Origin: Paenibacillus sp.
GTDB taxonomy: Bacteria; Bacteroidota; Bacteroidia; Bacteroidales; Muribaculaceae
Length of the DNA stretch: 64,000 nt
NCBI GenBank assembly: GCA_023663345.1
Contig: JAMPHR010000002.1
Location: 115,886 to 179,885 of the forward strand
Direction of reading: 5' to 3'
Part shown: positions 1-8,530 of the stretch, in pieces
Layout: each line of letters begins with the position of its first letter
Numbering within the stretch: the stretch's first letter is position 1
Position numbers and translations under genes: made by a program
The notes under the pieces: generated by a model
What the model saw: only the letters and a program-made list of their open reading frames with translations
Databases searched by the model: none
Told to the model about the DNA's origin: nothing

Positions 1-447
1 GAGCAGATACACCCCCTGATCGGTGGCGGCAAACAGTGTGTCGCCCTGCAGGAGCAGTCCGTTGACCGGAAAGTTTATGCGGTTTCGGGCCATAGGGATA
101 ATGTCGCTCCCCCCGGCCGGCAGGCGGAACACCCCCTCGCCGTTGGCGATATACACTGTCCCGTCGCGTCCCGAGGTTATGTCGGTCACGCGCTTCAGGT
201 TTAGCCTTTCGCCCGGTATCGTGTACTTCTTCACCCTCACGCCGTCATATCGGTCGACGGTCTGCCCGGTGCCTATCCACACATATCCCGTGGCGTCGCG
301 GTGTATGGCGTTGACCAGCCGGTCCGATGTGCTCACCTGGCGGAATGTCTGCGCTCCTGCCGGCAGTGCCGTCAGGAGGATTATTGAAAATATAATATAT
401 AGGTATATCCCTTGGGTGCGTATGTAGTGCGTGTGTTGGCGGTACAT
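1..447 (-). CDS. Two-component-regulator propeller sensor, N-terminal part (runs off the left edge)
   Basis: The reading frame is open from an ATG at 447 down to base 1, giving 149 residues with no stop. Residues about 17-33 form a hydrophobic signal or membrane segment ending in PAGAQ. The mature part begins TFRQVSTSDRLVNAIHRD, then GYVWIGTG and DRYDGVRVKKY, the spacing typical of periplasmic regulator propeller (Reg_prop) blades that start Bacteroidetes hybrid two-component systems and related sensors. Only the first blades are present, so the output domain (histidine kinase, LuxR or AraC type) cannot be seen. It would bind a periplasmic ligand and control transcription. It faces away from the carbohydrate genes at 1.9-11.9 kb, so control of them is only a possibility. 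Confidence 0.75.
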   Translation of the reverse strand, partial: MYRQHTHYIRTQGIYLYIIFSIILLTALPAGAQTFRQVSTSDRLVNAIHRDATGYVWIGTGQTVDRYDGVRVKKYTIPGERLNLKRVTDITSGRDGTVYIANGEGVFRLPAGGSDIIPMARNRINFPVNGLLLQGDTLFAATDQGVYLL

Positions 448-493
448 GAGAAATAAGGCTGTTAAGTAGAGCGAGTGTTTTCACTGCGTCATG

Positions 494-526
494 CAAATTT
501 AATCATTGCACCCGCAACTATCCAAA
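494..526 (-). promoter_or_regulatory. Bacteroidetes-type promoter for the propeller sensor gene
   Basis: On the minus strand a -7 element TAAATTTG lies at 501-494 and a TTTG at 526-523, with a 21-nt spacer. Transcription would start near 487, giving a leader of about 40 nt before the ATG at 447. Assigned by motif only. Confidence 0.45.
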
Positions 527-681
527 AAAGCACCCATAAAAAATCACCGCCCGGGGAGTTTTATATGGACTTTTTTTGTAAGCCATATCCGGTAAGCCGG
601 TCATGCGCATCACAATGTGATAATAGCTGAAAAAATATATTAAAAATATGGCTATGAACATATTATTCAGAATATTAGTTG

Positions 682-689
682 TATATTTG
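682..689 (+). promoter_or_regulatory. -7 element for the Panacea-type operon
   Basis: TATATTTG matches the Bacteroidetes -7 consensus TAnnTTTG. It ends 23 nt before the ATG at 713. No clear -33 TTG is visible at the right distance, and the surrounding DNA is AT-rich. Confidence 0.35.
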
Positions 690-712
690 CATACTTTAAT
701 ACACATAAAGAT

Positions 713-1270
713 ATGAAGACTCCTCAACAGATAGCAAAGATTAAAGCGGTTCTGCTATACATCATGCAGAATTTCCATGACGGGGTTGATTATATAAAAC
801 TGTTCAAGATATTATATTTCGCACAGCAGGACCATCTTGTCAGATACGGCAAGGTCATAGTGGATGATTCGTTCCGGGCTTTGAAGCATGGACCGGTACC
901 GACTTACACATATAAGGCGCTCCAGATAGCGGAAGGAAAACCGCTTGAAGGAGATTTCGATGAATTTCTGAGCAATATATCGGTCAGGGACAAAAAGGTG
1001 TACACCACTGCGTTGCCTGACATGGATTATATATCGGGCGCCGACCGGAAATGCCTTGACGCGGCAATCGCCAAGTATAAGGATACCGACCCATATGATC
1101 TCTCCGACCTATCGCACGATGCGGCATGGATGGAAGCGATAAGCAGAGTCCAGGACGACCCGCAGAAGAATTTCATCACTCTGATAGATATTGCCCGGGC
1201 CGGATGTGCCTCGGAACCGATGGTCGACTATATCCGGGAAAAGCAGATAGTGAAGAATGCATTATCTTAG
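713..1270 (+). CDS. Panacea-domain (DUF4065, SocA-like) protein, putative antitoxin
   Basis: The 185-residue protein has the hallmarks of the Panacea domain: an N-terminal helix with a 'LLYIMQNF' segment, KLFKILYFAQQDHLVRYGK, and the FRALKHGPVPTYTY stretch that corresponds to the conserved F-x-A-x-x-x-GPV motif of SocA-type antitoxins. The domain fills nearly the whole protein and there is no added DNA-binding domain. Panacea proteins neutralise many unrelated toxins encoded next to them; that is known of the family. Here a 160-residue gene follows after 5 nt, which suggests an antitoxin-first toxin-antitoxin pair. No neutralisation can be shown from sequence. The base composition is more AT-rich than that of the neighbouring sugar genes, which fits a mobile module. 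Confidence 0.75.
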   Translation: MKTPQQIAKIKAVLLYIMQNFHDGVDYIKLFKILYFAQQDHLVRYGKVIVDDSFRALKHGPVPTYTYKALQIAEGKPLEGDFDEFLSNISVRDKKVYTTALPDMDYISGADRKCLDAAIAKYKDTDPYDLSDLSHDAAWMEAISRVQDDPQKNFITLIDIARAGCASEPMVDYIREKQIVKNALS

Positions 1271-1275
1271 AGATA

Positions 1276-1758
1276 ATGGAGGATAAAGACGGTGTATTAG
1301 CCAGATTGCAGGCACGGATTGCCGACGCTGAACTTGTGGATATGTCATCCGTCAGGATTGGCGACATTATCTATGTCCCGTTGGATGAGGATGACGGTCT
1401 GACCCTGACCGGCGGTTATGATACCCGTAAGAAATATATCGTGATCATAGGGTTCACCCCTGAGGGGATAGCTGTGGGCGCTTTGCTCATTAACTCGGAA
1501 ATAGACCCCTCCAAAAGATCTCAGGAAATGATGGATTGTCAATATCCTCTCTTGTTGAGGGATTATCGGGGCATATTGGACTATGACAGTTGGCTTGATT
1601 GCTCCGATATATTTGAATTATCAAAACAGAAGGTTGCTGAGCGGAAAGGTCGATTGAAGGGTCGGTTGATAGCTTCCGACAGGGAGCGGGTCATGCAATT
1701 CCTGAAAGAGACCGAGGTATTTGATAATGTGACGAAGAGAAGATATGGCCTGATTTGA
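1276..1758 (+). CDS. Putative toxin partner of the Panacea protein, MazF/PemK-like barrel suspected
   Basis: This 160-residue protein starts at the ATG at 1276, 5 nt after the Panacea gene; a longer in-frame start at 1126 lies inside that gene and is unlikely. I recognise no family with certainty. Residues about 27-75 have the feel of an SH3-like PemK/MazF barrel: RIGDIIYVPLD, a loop, then KKYIVIIGFTPEGIAVGALLIN. Near residue 105 comes the DSWLDCSDIFELS segment, then a basic GRLKGRLIASDRERVMQFLKE helix, an order also seen at the C-terminal end of PemK-like toxins. If so it would cut RNA in the cytoplasm. The tight coupling to a Panacea gene is the main support for a toxin role. Confidence 0.5.
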   Translation: MEDKDGVLARLQARIADAELVDMSSVRIGDIIYVPLDEDDGLTLTGGYDTRKKYIVIIGFTPEGIAVGALLINSEIDPSKRSQEMMDCQYPLLLRDYRGILDYDSWLDCSDIFELSKQKVAERKGRLKGRLIASDRERVMQFLKETEVFDNVTKRRYGLI

Positions 1759-1777
1759 ATTTGATTCATAATAATAT

Positions 1778-1812
1778 GACGGTCCCGGGGCATAGTATGT
1801 TCCGGGACCGTC
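1778..1812. terminator. Perfect 11-bp stem between convergent genes
   Basis: GACGGTCCCGG at 1778-1788 pairs exactly with CCGGGACCGTC at 1802-1812 around a 13-nt loop. It sits between the convergent ends of the toxin-like gene (stop 1758) and the GH43-GH35 gene (stop 1859). There is no T-run on either side, so it may be a bidirectional terminator or an mRNA end-protecting hairpin. Confidence 0.5.
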
Positions 1813-1858
1813 CGTTAGAGTGACTTCAGTTGCCAAAAATAGGGGACTGAATAGGAAT

Positions 1859-4800
1859 TTAGATCTTGAAGCGGGTGCTTTTCACGTACACGTTGAAATC
1901 CTTGATGGCGCCGGGTGCGCCTGACTCCATGCGGGGCAGATATTGGATCCCGCTCAGTGTGCGTTCGGCGCCGAGGTCTATCACTATGCTGTGGGGAAAC
2001 GGGGCGGTGCGCCTTGTGCTCCAGTAGGTTGACTCCTGGAGGTCAAACACCTTGTCGGCCGAGCAGTTGACTTTCGATACGTCCTCGCTGTCGGCATACA
2101 CCACCGTCCACGGTTCGCGTGAGAGTCTTTCCCCCTCGCCGTCGGTCACATACAGTTCGGCGATGGCCGTGTTGTTACCGCTGTTGATGCCGTTGAGCGA
2201 TTCCAGGCAGATGTACCGGCCTGTCACGGGGGTGTCGAATATCACCTCCTGCCAACCGTTTCCGGGCTTGAACGAGCCCGATGCCACCGGCTTTTCCCCG
2301 CTCAGATCGAGGGCCTCCCCCTCATTGCGGTGGGTGAGGGGTTTGGGTGACTGGAGCTTATCGATTATCGGCTCGGTCAGACCCTCGCTCACAGCCTCGC
2401 GCGGGCCGAGGATATCCACTACCAATATCTCGTTCTGCCCCTTTTTCAGCCAGCATCCCGGCATGTAGAGGGTCTGTTGCGGGCCTATCTCCCAGATACG
2501 TCCCATGGGATGGCCGTTGACATACACCAGTCCTTTGCCCCAGGTCTCGAAGTTCAGGAAAGTATCCGACGGCTTTTTCACCTCGAAAGTACCCCGGTAC
2601 ACGCCCCGTGGCAAACGCCCGTCCTCGCCGGGAGTGAACGCACCCAAAGGCAGATACTCCATCGAGTCGTAAAATTCCATCGAGTCGTCCAGATTGAATA
2701 CCTCCCAACCGCTCAGTCGGGTGTCAAACCGGTGTCCGTCGCAGCTCACGCTCACGGTCACATTGTCGGTGATCCCCTTGAAGTCCTTTATGGCGCGTCC
2801 GAAATTGATGCGGCCCATCGCCTCGACCAGAATATCGAGCCTGGCACCCTTTTCACAGGGGGGCAGTTTCACCGACTTTTCACCCAGGCGGCGGTCGATG
2901 GTGCCTATGTACAGGTCGTTGACAAATATCTGTCCGTAGTCGTGCAGGTCGTTGACAGTCAGCAGGCCACCGTCGGGGAGTGAGGGGAGGGTAGTGCGGT
3001 AGAGGATACTTCCGAATCCCTGGTCATACTCCTCCATTGTCTTTATATCTATCGAGCGTTTGGGCGCGGGCAGGTTGGCAAACAGCGGGGCCACCTCGGT
3101 AAGCTCAAACTTCTTGACCGCTATCGGCTTGATGGTCGCGGGGATGGCCGGGAGCTTCTTCCCGTCGTTGTATTTGGCCATCATTTCCCTGAGCTCGTGA
3201 TATTTGGGTGTCACCTGTCCCGACTCACTGATGGGTGCGTCGTAGTCGTAGGAGGTCACGTCGGGCGCGAATCCGGGCGAATTGGCTCCGGCCCAGTGGC
3301 CCCAGTTGGTGCCTCCGTGGGTCATGTAGAGGCTGAACGAGATCCCCTTGGAGAGCATTTCGTCCATGCCGGCCACCATGTCGGCTGCCGGACGGGTCTC
3401 ATGATTGGCTCCCCACTTGTCAAACCATCCGCTCCAGAACTCCGAACACATCAGCGGGGAGTTGGGCCGTGCTTTCTTGAGAGGGGCAAACTGCTGGTCG
3501 ATGTTGGCTCCGGTGCCGAAATTGATGGTCCATATCAGGTCGTGCAGACCGTTGTTGAGGAAATTGGACGACCAGTCACACTGGAACATGGTCACATCCT
3601 TCCCGAAATTCTTGCGCAACATGTCGCGGATGGTTCCCACATACTCCTTGTCGATGCCGTAGGATCCATACTCGTTTTCCACCTGTATCATCACTATGGG
3701 GCCACCCTTGTCGATGGTCATGTCGCCCACCTGAGCGGCCACAGCCTGCTGGAACTTGTCGACACGCTCCAGGAAATAGGGGTCGGATTCGCGCAGGCGT
3801 ATATCCTTCTTCTTGAGCAACCACCATGGCAGTCCGCCCATCTCCCACTCGGCACACACGTAGGGGCCGGGGCGCAGTATCACTTTCATGTCGTTGGCCT
3901 CGCACAGTCTCACGAACTCGGCCAGGTCGTTCTGTCCCGTGAAGTCAAATTCCCCCTCGCGCGGTTCATGGGCGTTCCAGAACACATAGAGACACACGGC
4001 ATTCATTCCCAGGGCCTTGCACAGCTTGATGCGCTGGTCCCAATAAGGGCGGGGGATGCGGGGATAGTGCAGCTCGGCCGCTTTCATCACGAAAGGCTCG
4101 CCGTTGAGCAGGAATGTCCCGTCGCCCGCCTCAAACCGCGGCTGATCCTCGAATTCATCCATGCTCCAGCTGTCACGCCAGGGGATCGAGATCTTTCCGT
4201 CCTCGAACGTTATGGGGAGCCACACGTAGCGCGAGTTCTCCAGGTCGGTCTTGTTCCAGCGGTCAAACATCGCCACGTAGCAATCCTTCTTCCCATACAC
4301 CGGTTGCACGTAGGTGCTCTGGGCATAAAATGTCTTGTCGGCATCCTTTCCCGTGCAGGGATTGCCTATCACGGTCCACGGTCCCATTATCGAGTCGGCC
4401 ATGGCCAGTTCGGCCTGGTTGGGGTCCCAGCCCGTGCAACCCGATGAGAGCATGTAGTATTTGCCTCCGTGCTTGAACACGGCGGGAGCCTCGCGGCTCA
4501 TACCGATGAAATTGCGGGTGAACCGTCCCGTGGGACGCAGATAGTCGTCGGTCAGTTCGTTGATATAGAGCGTGGCGTTGCTTTCGGATGATGCAAACTG
4601 GTAGGCCTTGCCGTCGTCGTCCACATACACCGTCTGGTCCCTGCTCATGGCATTATTGGGTCTGAAACTGCCCAGATATTTGAACGGGCCGGTGGGCGAG
4701 TCGCTCACGGCCACTCCGGCGGCGGCCTTGCTGTAGTCGGCGCTTTCGACGTGGGCCCACATCACGAATTTTCCTGTCTTGGCATTGTACACCACCTTGG

Positions 4801-5161
4801 GGCGTTCCAGCACCTTGCTCGGGTGCAGGTCGCTCGTCTCGTCATCGGGCTCGGCGGGGAGCACGATCCCCTCGAAAGTCCAGTTCACCATGTCGGGCGA
4901 CGAGTAGCACCCCACGCCGGTCACATCCGTGCGGTAGCACTCCCATGTGGCCCACTCGGGCAACACGGTCTTTCCCTTCTTGTATTCTCCATACCAGTAG
5001 TACTTGCCGTTGTGGTGCAGGATTCCGCCTCCATGGGCATTGATCGGCGCGCCCGAAGTGTCAAGCCATTCCGCCCCGGGGACAATGGTCACGTTCTTGG
5101 CCTCGGCCACTGAAGCCACGGCCAGCAATGCGAGAAGTAATGTGATAATTTTTGTTTTCAC
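1859..5161 (-). CDS. Three-domain glycosidase: GH43 (exo-galactanase type) + GH35 beta-galactosidase + CBM32-like
   Basis: This 1100-residue secreted enzyme has a signal peptide (1-21, ending VAEA). Residues about 24-335 are a GH43 domain with the NAHGGG signature of the exo-beta-1,3-galactanase/beta-galactosidase subfamilies (24/34). E119 (LERPKVV) and E224 (REAPAVF) match the known catalytic glutamates, and Q281 (YAQSTYV) stands where these enzymes carry Gln in place of the usual Asp base. Residues about 345-680 are a GH35 domain with acid/base E497 (ENEYGSYG) and nucleophile E574 (CSEFWSG), followed by jelly-roll modules. Residues about 960-1100 look like a discoidin/CBM32 module. The pairing suggests trimming of beta-galactans such as type II arabinogalactan. 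It is transcribed divergently from the GH43-GH97-GH127-BNR operon. Confidence 0.85.
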   Translation of the reverse strand: MKTKIITLLLALLAVASVAEAKNVTIVPGAEWLDTSGAPINAHGGGILHHNGKYYWYGEYKKGKTVLPEWATWECYRTDVTGVGCYSSPDMVNWTFEGIVLPAEPDDETSDLHPSKVLERPKVVYNAKTGKFVMWAHVESADYSKAAAGVAVSDSPTGPFKYLGSFRPNNAMSRDQTVYVDDDGKAYQFASSESNATLYINELTDDYLRPTGRFTRNFIGMSREAPAVFKHGGKYYMLSSGCTGWDPNQAELAMADSIMGPWTVIGNPCTGKDADKTFYAQSTYVQPVYGKKDCYVAMFDRWNKTDLENSRYVWLPITFEDGKISIPWRDSWSMDEFEDQPRFEAGDGTFLLNGEPFVMKAAELHYPRIPRPYWDQRIKLCKALGMNAVCLYVFWNAHEPREGEFDFTGQNDLAEFVRLCEANDMKVILRPGPYVCAEWEMGGLPWWLLKKKDIRLRESDPYFLERVDKFQQAVAAQVGDMTIDKGGPIVMIQVENEYGSYGIDKEYVGTIRDMLRKNFGKDVTMFQCDWSSNFLNNGLHDLIWTINFGTGANIDQQFAPLKKARPNSPLMCSEFWSGWFDKWGANHETRPAADMVAGMDEMLSKGISFSLYMTHGGTNWGHWAGANSPGFAPDVTSYDYDAPISESGQVTPKYHELREMMAKYNDGKKLPAIPATIKPIAVKKFELTEVAPLFANLPAPKRSIDIKTMEEYDQGFGSILYRTTLPSLPDGGLLTVNDLHDYGQIFVNDLYIGTIDRRLGEKSVKLPPCEKGARLDILVEAMGRINFGRAIKDFKGITDNVTVSVSCDGHRFDTRLSGWEVFNLDDSMEFYDSMEYLPLGAFTPGEDGRLPRGVYRGTFEVKKPSDTFLNFETWGKGLVYVNGHPMGRIWEIGPQQTLYMPGCWLKKGQNEILVVDILGPREAVSEGLTEPIIDKLQSPKPLTHRNEGEALDLSGEKPVASGSFKPGNGWQEVIFDTPVTGRYICLESLNGINSGNNTAIAELYVTDGEGERLSREPWTVVYADSEDVSKVNCSADKVFDLQESTYWSTRRTAPFPHSIVIDLGAERTLSGIQYLPRMESGAPGAIKDFNVYVKSTRFKI

Positions 5162-5464
5162 GGTCAGTGTGATAATGTATGATGATGAGATGTGGGTTTA
5201 CTGTATGCAAATATACGTATTCAGTGCCTCAATTTACTCATGTCAATAGTTCATTTAATGTATTTAAATCGTTCATTTCTGTCGTTTGACCGATTCAGCA
5301 CCCCTTTTTGAATGATTAATACCGCGTTTGCATGGTGGAATATTATAAATTTGCAATACCAAATTTTTGATGTTCATATTGTAATTAATAACAGGATTGG
5401 GTATTCTCAGTTTCCGTCAGGATGATTTCTCAGGGGAAAAAGATTGTGATTAGGCCTTCGTTTT

Positions 5465-5495
5465 TTTGAAACCCCGTGAATTAATACTATTTTTG
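5465..5495 (+). promoter_or_regulatory. Promoter of the GH43-GH97-GH127-BNR operon
   Basis: TTTG at 5465-5468 and TATTTTTG at 5488-5495 have a 19-nt spacer, within the Bacteroidetes range. Transcription would begin near 5502, about 40 nt before the ATG at 5543. Confidence 0.45.
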
Positions 5496-5524
5496 AAGCA
5501 TCGGAGATGTTTTCCCGATGCTTC
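5495..5524. promoter_or_regulatory. Perfect 10-bp inverted repeat over the predicted start site, possible operator
   Basis: GAAGCATCGG (5495-5504) is exactly mirrored by CCGATGCTTC (5515-5524) with a 10-nt gap. It begins at the last base of the -7 element and covers the predicted transcription start. That placement suits a dimeric regulator site better than an RNA hairpin, because the left arm would be mostly outside the transcript. The regulator is unknown. Confidence 0.4.
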
Positions 5525-5542
5525 GCGATAAAAGTAACTGCG

Positions 5543-6541
5543 ATGAACTGTATCAAGAGAGCCATATTGCTCATGATGATTATCTCCCCGCTGGCGGTTA
5601 TGGCCGGTGGTGGCAATCCCGTTCTGCCCGGTTTCCATGCCGATCCCGAGATACTCTACGCCGAAAAGACCGGTAAATACTACATTTATTCCACCACCGA
5701 CGGGTTCCATGGCTGGGGTGGCCATTATTTCCGCGCATACTCCTCCGACGATCTCTCCCGATGGACCGATTGTGGAATCATGCTTGACCTCAAAGGCCCT
5801 CAGGTGTCATGGGCTGTAGGAAATGCCTGGGCTCCGGCCATAATCGAGCGCAAGTACCCCGACGGATCCTATAAGTATTTCTTCTATTTCAGCGGACATT
5901 CGCCCGAGGCTAACCGCAAACAGATCGGCGTGGCTGTTGCCGACGATCCTGCCGGGCCGTTCCTCGATCTTGGCCATCCCATAGTGACCGATTCCCCGGT
6001 GGGACGCGGACAGCAGATCGATGTGGATGTGTTCCACGATCCCGTGTCGGGCAAATATTATCTCTATTGGGGCAACGGCTACATGGCCGGAGCCGAGCTT
6101 GTCGACGACATGACCTCCATAAAGCCAGAGACAATCACGGTTATGACTCCCGAAGGTGGCACTCTTGCTACCTACGCCTACCGGGAAGCTCCCTACGTGT
6201 TTTTCCGCAACGGCACCTACTATTTCATGTGGTCGGTCGACGATACCGGCTCCCCCAACTATCATGTGGCCTATGGCACATCCGATTCGCCCCTCGGCCC
6301 CATCAAGGTTGCCGACGACCCCATCGTGCTTATCCAGGATCCTGAAAAGCAGATCTACGGTCCGGCTCATAACTCGGTGATCAACCTTCCCGGCACCGAT
6401 GAATGGCTCATCGTGTATCACCGTATCAACAAGGACTACATCGAGCGCGACAAAGGCCCCGGATTCCACCGTGAGGTGTGCATCGACCGCCTCGAATTCA
6501 ACCCCGACGGAACCATCCGCCGTGTAACCCCAACCAAATAA
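5543..6541 (+). CDS. Secreted GH43-family glycosidase
   Basis: The chosen ATG at 5543 gives 332 residues beginning with a clean signal peptide (1-21). A further upstream in-frame ATG at 5507 would sit inside the inverted repeat and adds an unlikely polar stretch. The five-bladed GH43 propeller fills the mature chain: the catalytic base D34 in FHADPEILY, the pKa-modulating Asp at about 160-162 (QQIDVDVFHD), and the general acid E215 in YREAPYVF. It is short and has no accessory domain. Most GH43 enzymes act on arabinofuranosides, xylosides or galactosides; the neighbours favour an arabinose- or galactose-containing side chain, but the exact substrate cannot be read from sequence. First gene of a four-gene operon; the next gene starts 28 nt downstream. 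Confidence 0.85.
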   Translation: MNCIKRAILLMMIISPLAVMAGGGNPVLPGFHADPEILYAEKTGKYYIYSTTDGFHGWGGHYFRAYSSDDLSRWTDCGIMLDLKGPQVSWAVGNAWAPAIIERKYPDGSYKYFFYFSGHSPEANRKQIGVAVADDPAGPFLDLGHPIVTDSPVGRGQQIDVDVFHDPVSGKYYLYWGNGYMAGAELVDDMTSIKPETITVMTPEGGTLATYAYREAPYVFFRNGTYYFMWSVDDTGSPNYHVAYGTSDSPLGPIKVADDPIVLIQDPEKQIYGPAHNSVINLPGTDEWLIVYHRINKDYIERDKGPGFHREVCIDRLEFNPDGTIRRVTPTK

Positions 6542-6569
6542 TACCATACCTTTTAATTTTATACCGTTG

Positions 6570-8516
6570 ATGAAAGCTATATCTTGTCTGATACTGATGA
6601 TGGCACCATTGATGGCTGTGGCCGTCGAGCATAGTGTGGCCGGGCCCGACGGGCGCCTGGTACTTACCGTAAATGATGCCGGGGGAAACGGTGCTCCCAC
6701 CTATTCCATCACCTACGATGGAAAGGTGATGCTCTGTCCGTCTCCGCTCGGATTTAATTCCAGTCTGGGTGATTTTACCCGCGATCTCATAATGAAAAGC
6801 CACTCGGAGGCTCCTGCCGTGGTGGATTATTCGATCCCCCACATCAAGAAGTCTCATGTCACCGGTGGATACAACCGTCTGGTCACCGGCTGGACAGATG
6901 CTTCGGGGCGCCAGATAGAGATTGAGTTTATGGTGGGTGACAATGATGTCGCTTTCCGTTATGTGATCCCCAGGCATGGCGAGTGTGGAGCGGTGAGGAT
7001 ACTCAATGAGTCGACCGGATTCCGCCTGCCCGAGGGGACAACCACATTCCTCTCTCCCCAGAGTGATGCCATGATAGGATGGAAACGCACCAAGCCGAGC
7101 TATGAGGAGAAGTATAGGGCCGATGCTCCGATGGATACAGTGTCGCAGTATGGTCACGGTTATACTTTCCCGGCTCTGTTCCACACTCCCGGTGACGGTT
7201 GGGTACTCGTGAGCGAGACAGGTGTCGACAGTCATTACTGTGGCTCCCGTCTGAGCGATTTCAGCAACGGCCTTTATACTGTCGAGTTTCCTATGCCCGA
7301 GGAAAATAACGGCAATGGTACATCCGAGCCGGCTTTCGCGCTGCCCGGAGCTACTCCGTGGCGCACGGTCACTGTAGGATCCACGCTTGCGCCAGTAGTG
7401 GAGACTACCGTCACGTGGGACATGGTCGCTCCCGTCTATTCGACCGATAAGGCTTATAAGCCGGGTCGTGGCACATGGAGCTGGATCCTATGGCAGGACA
7501 ATAGTATAAACTATGATGATCAGGTGAAGTTTATCGACCTTGCCGCCGCCATGGGATATGAATATACTCTCATAGACAATTGGTGGGATACCCGTATAGG
7601 ACGGGAAGGTATAGAGAAGCTTGCCCGTTATGCCGCATCCAAGGGAGTCAGCCTCATAATGTGGTACAGCTCCAGTGGCTATTGGAACGATATAGAGCAG
7701 AGTCCCGTCAACCACATGGACAATTCCATAGTCCGCAAGCAGGAGATGAGATGGCTCCGGGACATAGGCGTGAAGGGTATAAAGGTCGATTTCTTCGGTG
7801 GCGACAAGCAGGAGACTATGCGCCTGTATGAGGAGATTCTGAGTGATGCCGATGACAATGGTCTCATGGTGATTTTCCACGGGTGTACTCTTCCTCGTGG
7901 TTGGGAACGCATGTTCCCCAACTATGTGGGCAGTGAGGCTGTGCTTGCATCCGAGAATATGGTGTTCAGTCAGCAGTCATGCGATGAAGAGGCATTCAAT
8001 GCGGCTCTTCACCCGTTCATACGAAATACCGTTGGTTGCATGGAATTTGGAGGCTCGTTTCTTAACAAGCGTCTCAACCGTGGCAACGATGGCGGGTCGC
8101 GTCGTGTGACCTCCGATGTGTTTCAGCTTGCCACAGCCGTTCTGTTCCAGAATCCGGTACAGAATTTCGCTCTCGCGCCCAATAATCTCACCGATGCTCC
8201 TGCCGTCAGCCTCGATTTCATGCGGGCCGTGCCTACAGTATGGGATGAGATCAGATTTATCGACGGATATCCCGGCAGGTATGTGGTGCTTGCGCGCCGA
8301 AGCGGGGCCACATGGTATGTGGCCGGTATAAATTCTACAGGTGAGCGACTGAGGCTGAAGACCGATCTGTCGTTTCTGGCCGGGAAGAAGGGTGACGTGT
8401 ACCTCGACGGAAAGGAGGGTGTCCCTGTAAGAAAGTCGGTTGAGATTCCGCGCAATGGTGCTGTGGAGCTTGATCTCGCTCCGGCCGGAGGAGTGGTGTA
8501 CGTGGTGGACAATTGA
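6570..8516 (+). CDS. Retaining GH97 glycosidase, probably alpha-galactosidase
   Basis: The protein has 648 residues from the ATG at 6570; the TTG three bases earlier is less likely. A signal peptide (1-18) is followed by an N-terminal beta-sandwich, the (beta/alpha)8 barrel starting near residue 300 (GTWSWILWQD), and a C-terminal beta domain. In GH97 the inverting SusB type uses glutamate bases, whereas the retaining alpha-galactosidase type uses an Asp nucleophile. Here D407 in GIKVDFFGGD is that Asp, and E462 lies 55 residues on, the same distance as in the retaining Bacteroides enzyme. So the retaining mechanism is well supported, and alpha-galactosidase activity is the likely but not only option. 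It probably acts in the periplasm on side-chain sugars. Confidence 0.87.
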   Translation: MKAISCLILMMAPLMAVAVEHSVAGPDGRLVLTVNDAGGNGAPTYSITYDGKVMLCPSPLGFNSSLGDFTRDLIMKSHSEAPAVVDYSIPHIKKSHVTGGYNRLVTGWTDASGRQIEIEFMVGDNDVAFRYVIPRHGECGAVRILNESTGFRLPEGTTTFLSPQSDAMIGWKRTKPSYEEKYRADAPMDTVSQYGHGYTFPALFHTPGDGWVLVSETGVDSHYCGSRLSDFSNGLYTVEFPMPEENNGNGTSEPAFALPGATPWRTVTVGSTLAPVVETTVTWDMVAPVYSTDKAYKPGRGTWSWILWQDNSINYDDQVKFIDLAAAMGYEYTLIDNWWDTRIGREGIEKLARYAASKGVSLIMWYSSSGYWNDIEQSPVNHMDNSIVRKQEMRWLRDIGVKGIKVDFFGGDKQETMRLYEEILSDADDNGLMVIFHGCTLPRGWERMFPNYVGSEAVLASENMVFSQQSCDEEAFNAALHPFIRNTVGCMEFGGSFLNKRLNRGNDGGSRRVTSDVFQLATAVLFQNPVQNFALAPNNLTDAPAVSLDFMRAVPTVWDEIRFIDGYPGRYVVLARRSGATWYVAGINSTGERLRLKTDLSFLAGKKGDVYLDGKEGVPVRKSVEIPRNGAVELDLAPAGGVVYVVDN

Positions 8517-8530
8517 ATATATCAGGATAT

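Larger units (their letters stand above)
5162..5542. other. Divergent intergenic region of the carbohydrate locus
   Basis: This 381-bp AT-rich region separates the leftward GH43-GH35 gene from the rightward operon. It holds a possible leftward -7 element TATATTTG (5215-5208), a rightward -7-like TAAATTTG (5346-5353), and the better rightward promoter and inverted repeat listed separately. I see no gene in it. Confidence 0.5.

Noticed and set aside
3197-4447. A 416-codon open frame opposite the GH43-GH35 gene
   Set aside because: It is the antisense shadow of a high-GC gene with conserved catalytic motifs; its own translation has low complexity and no family features.
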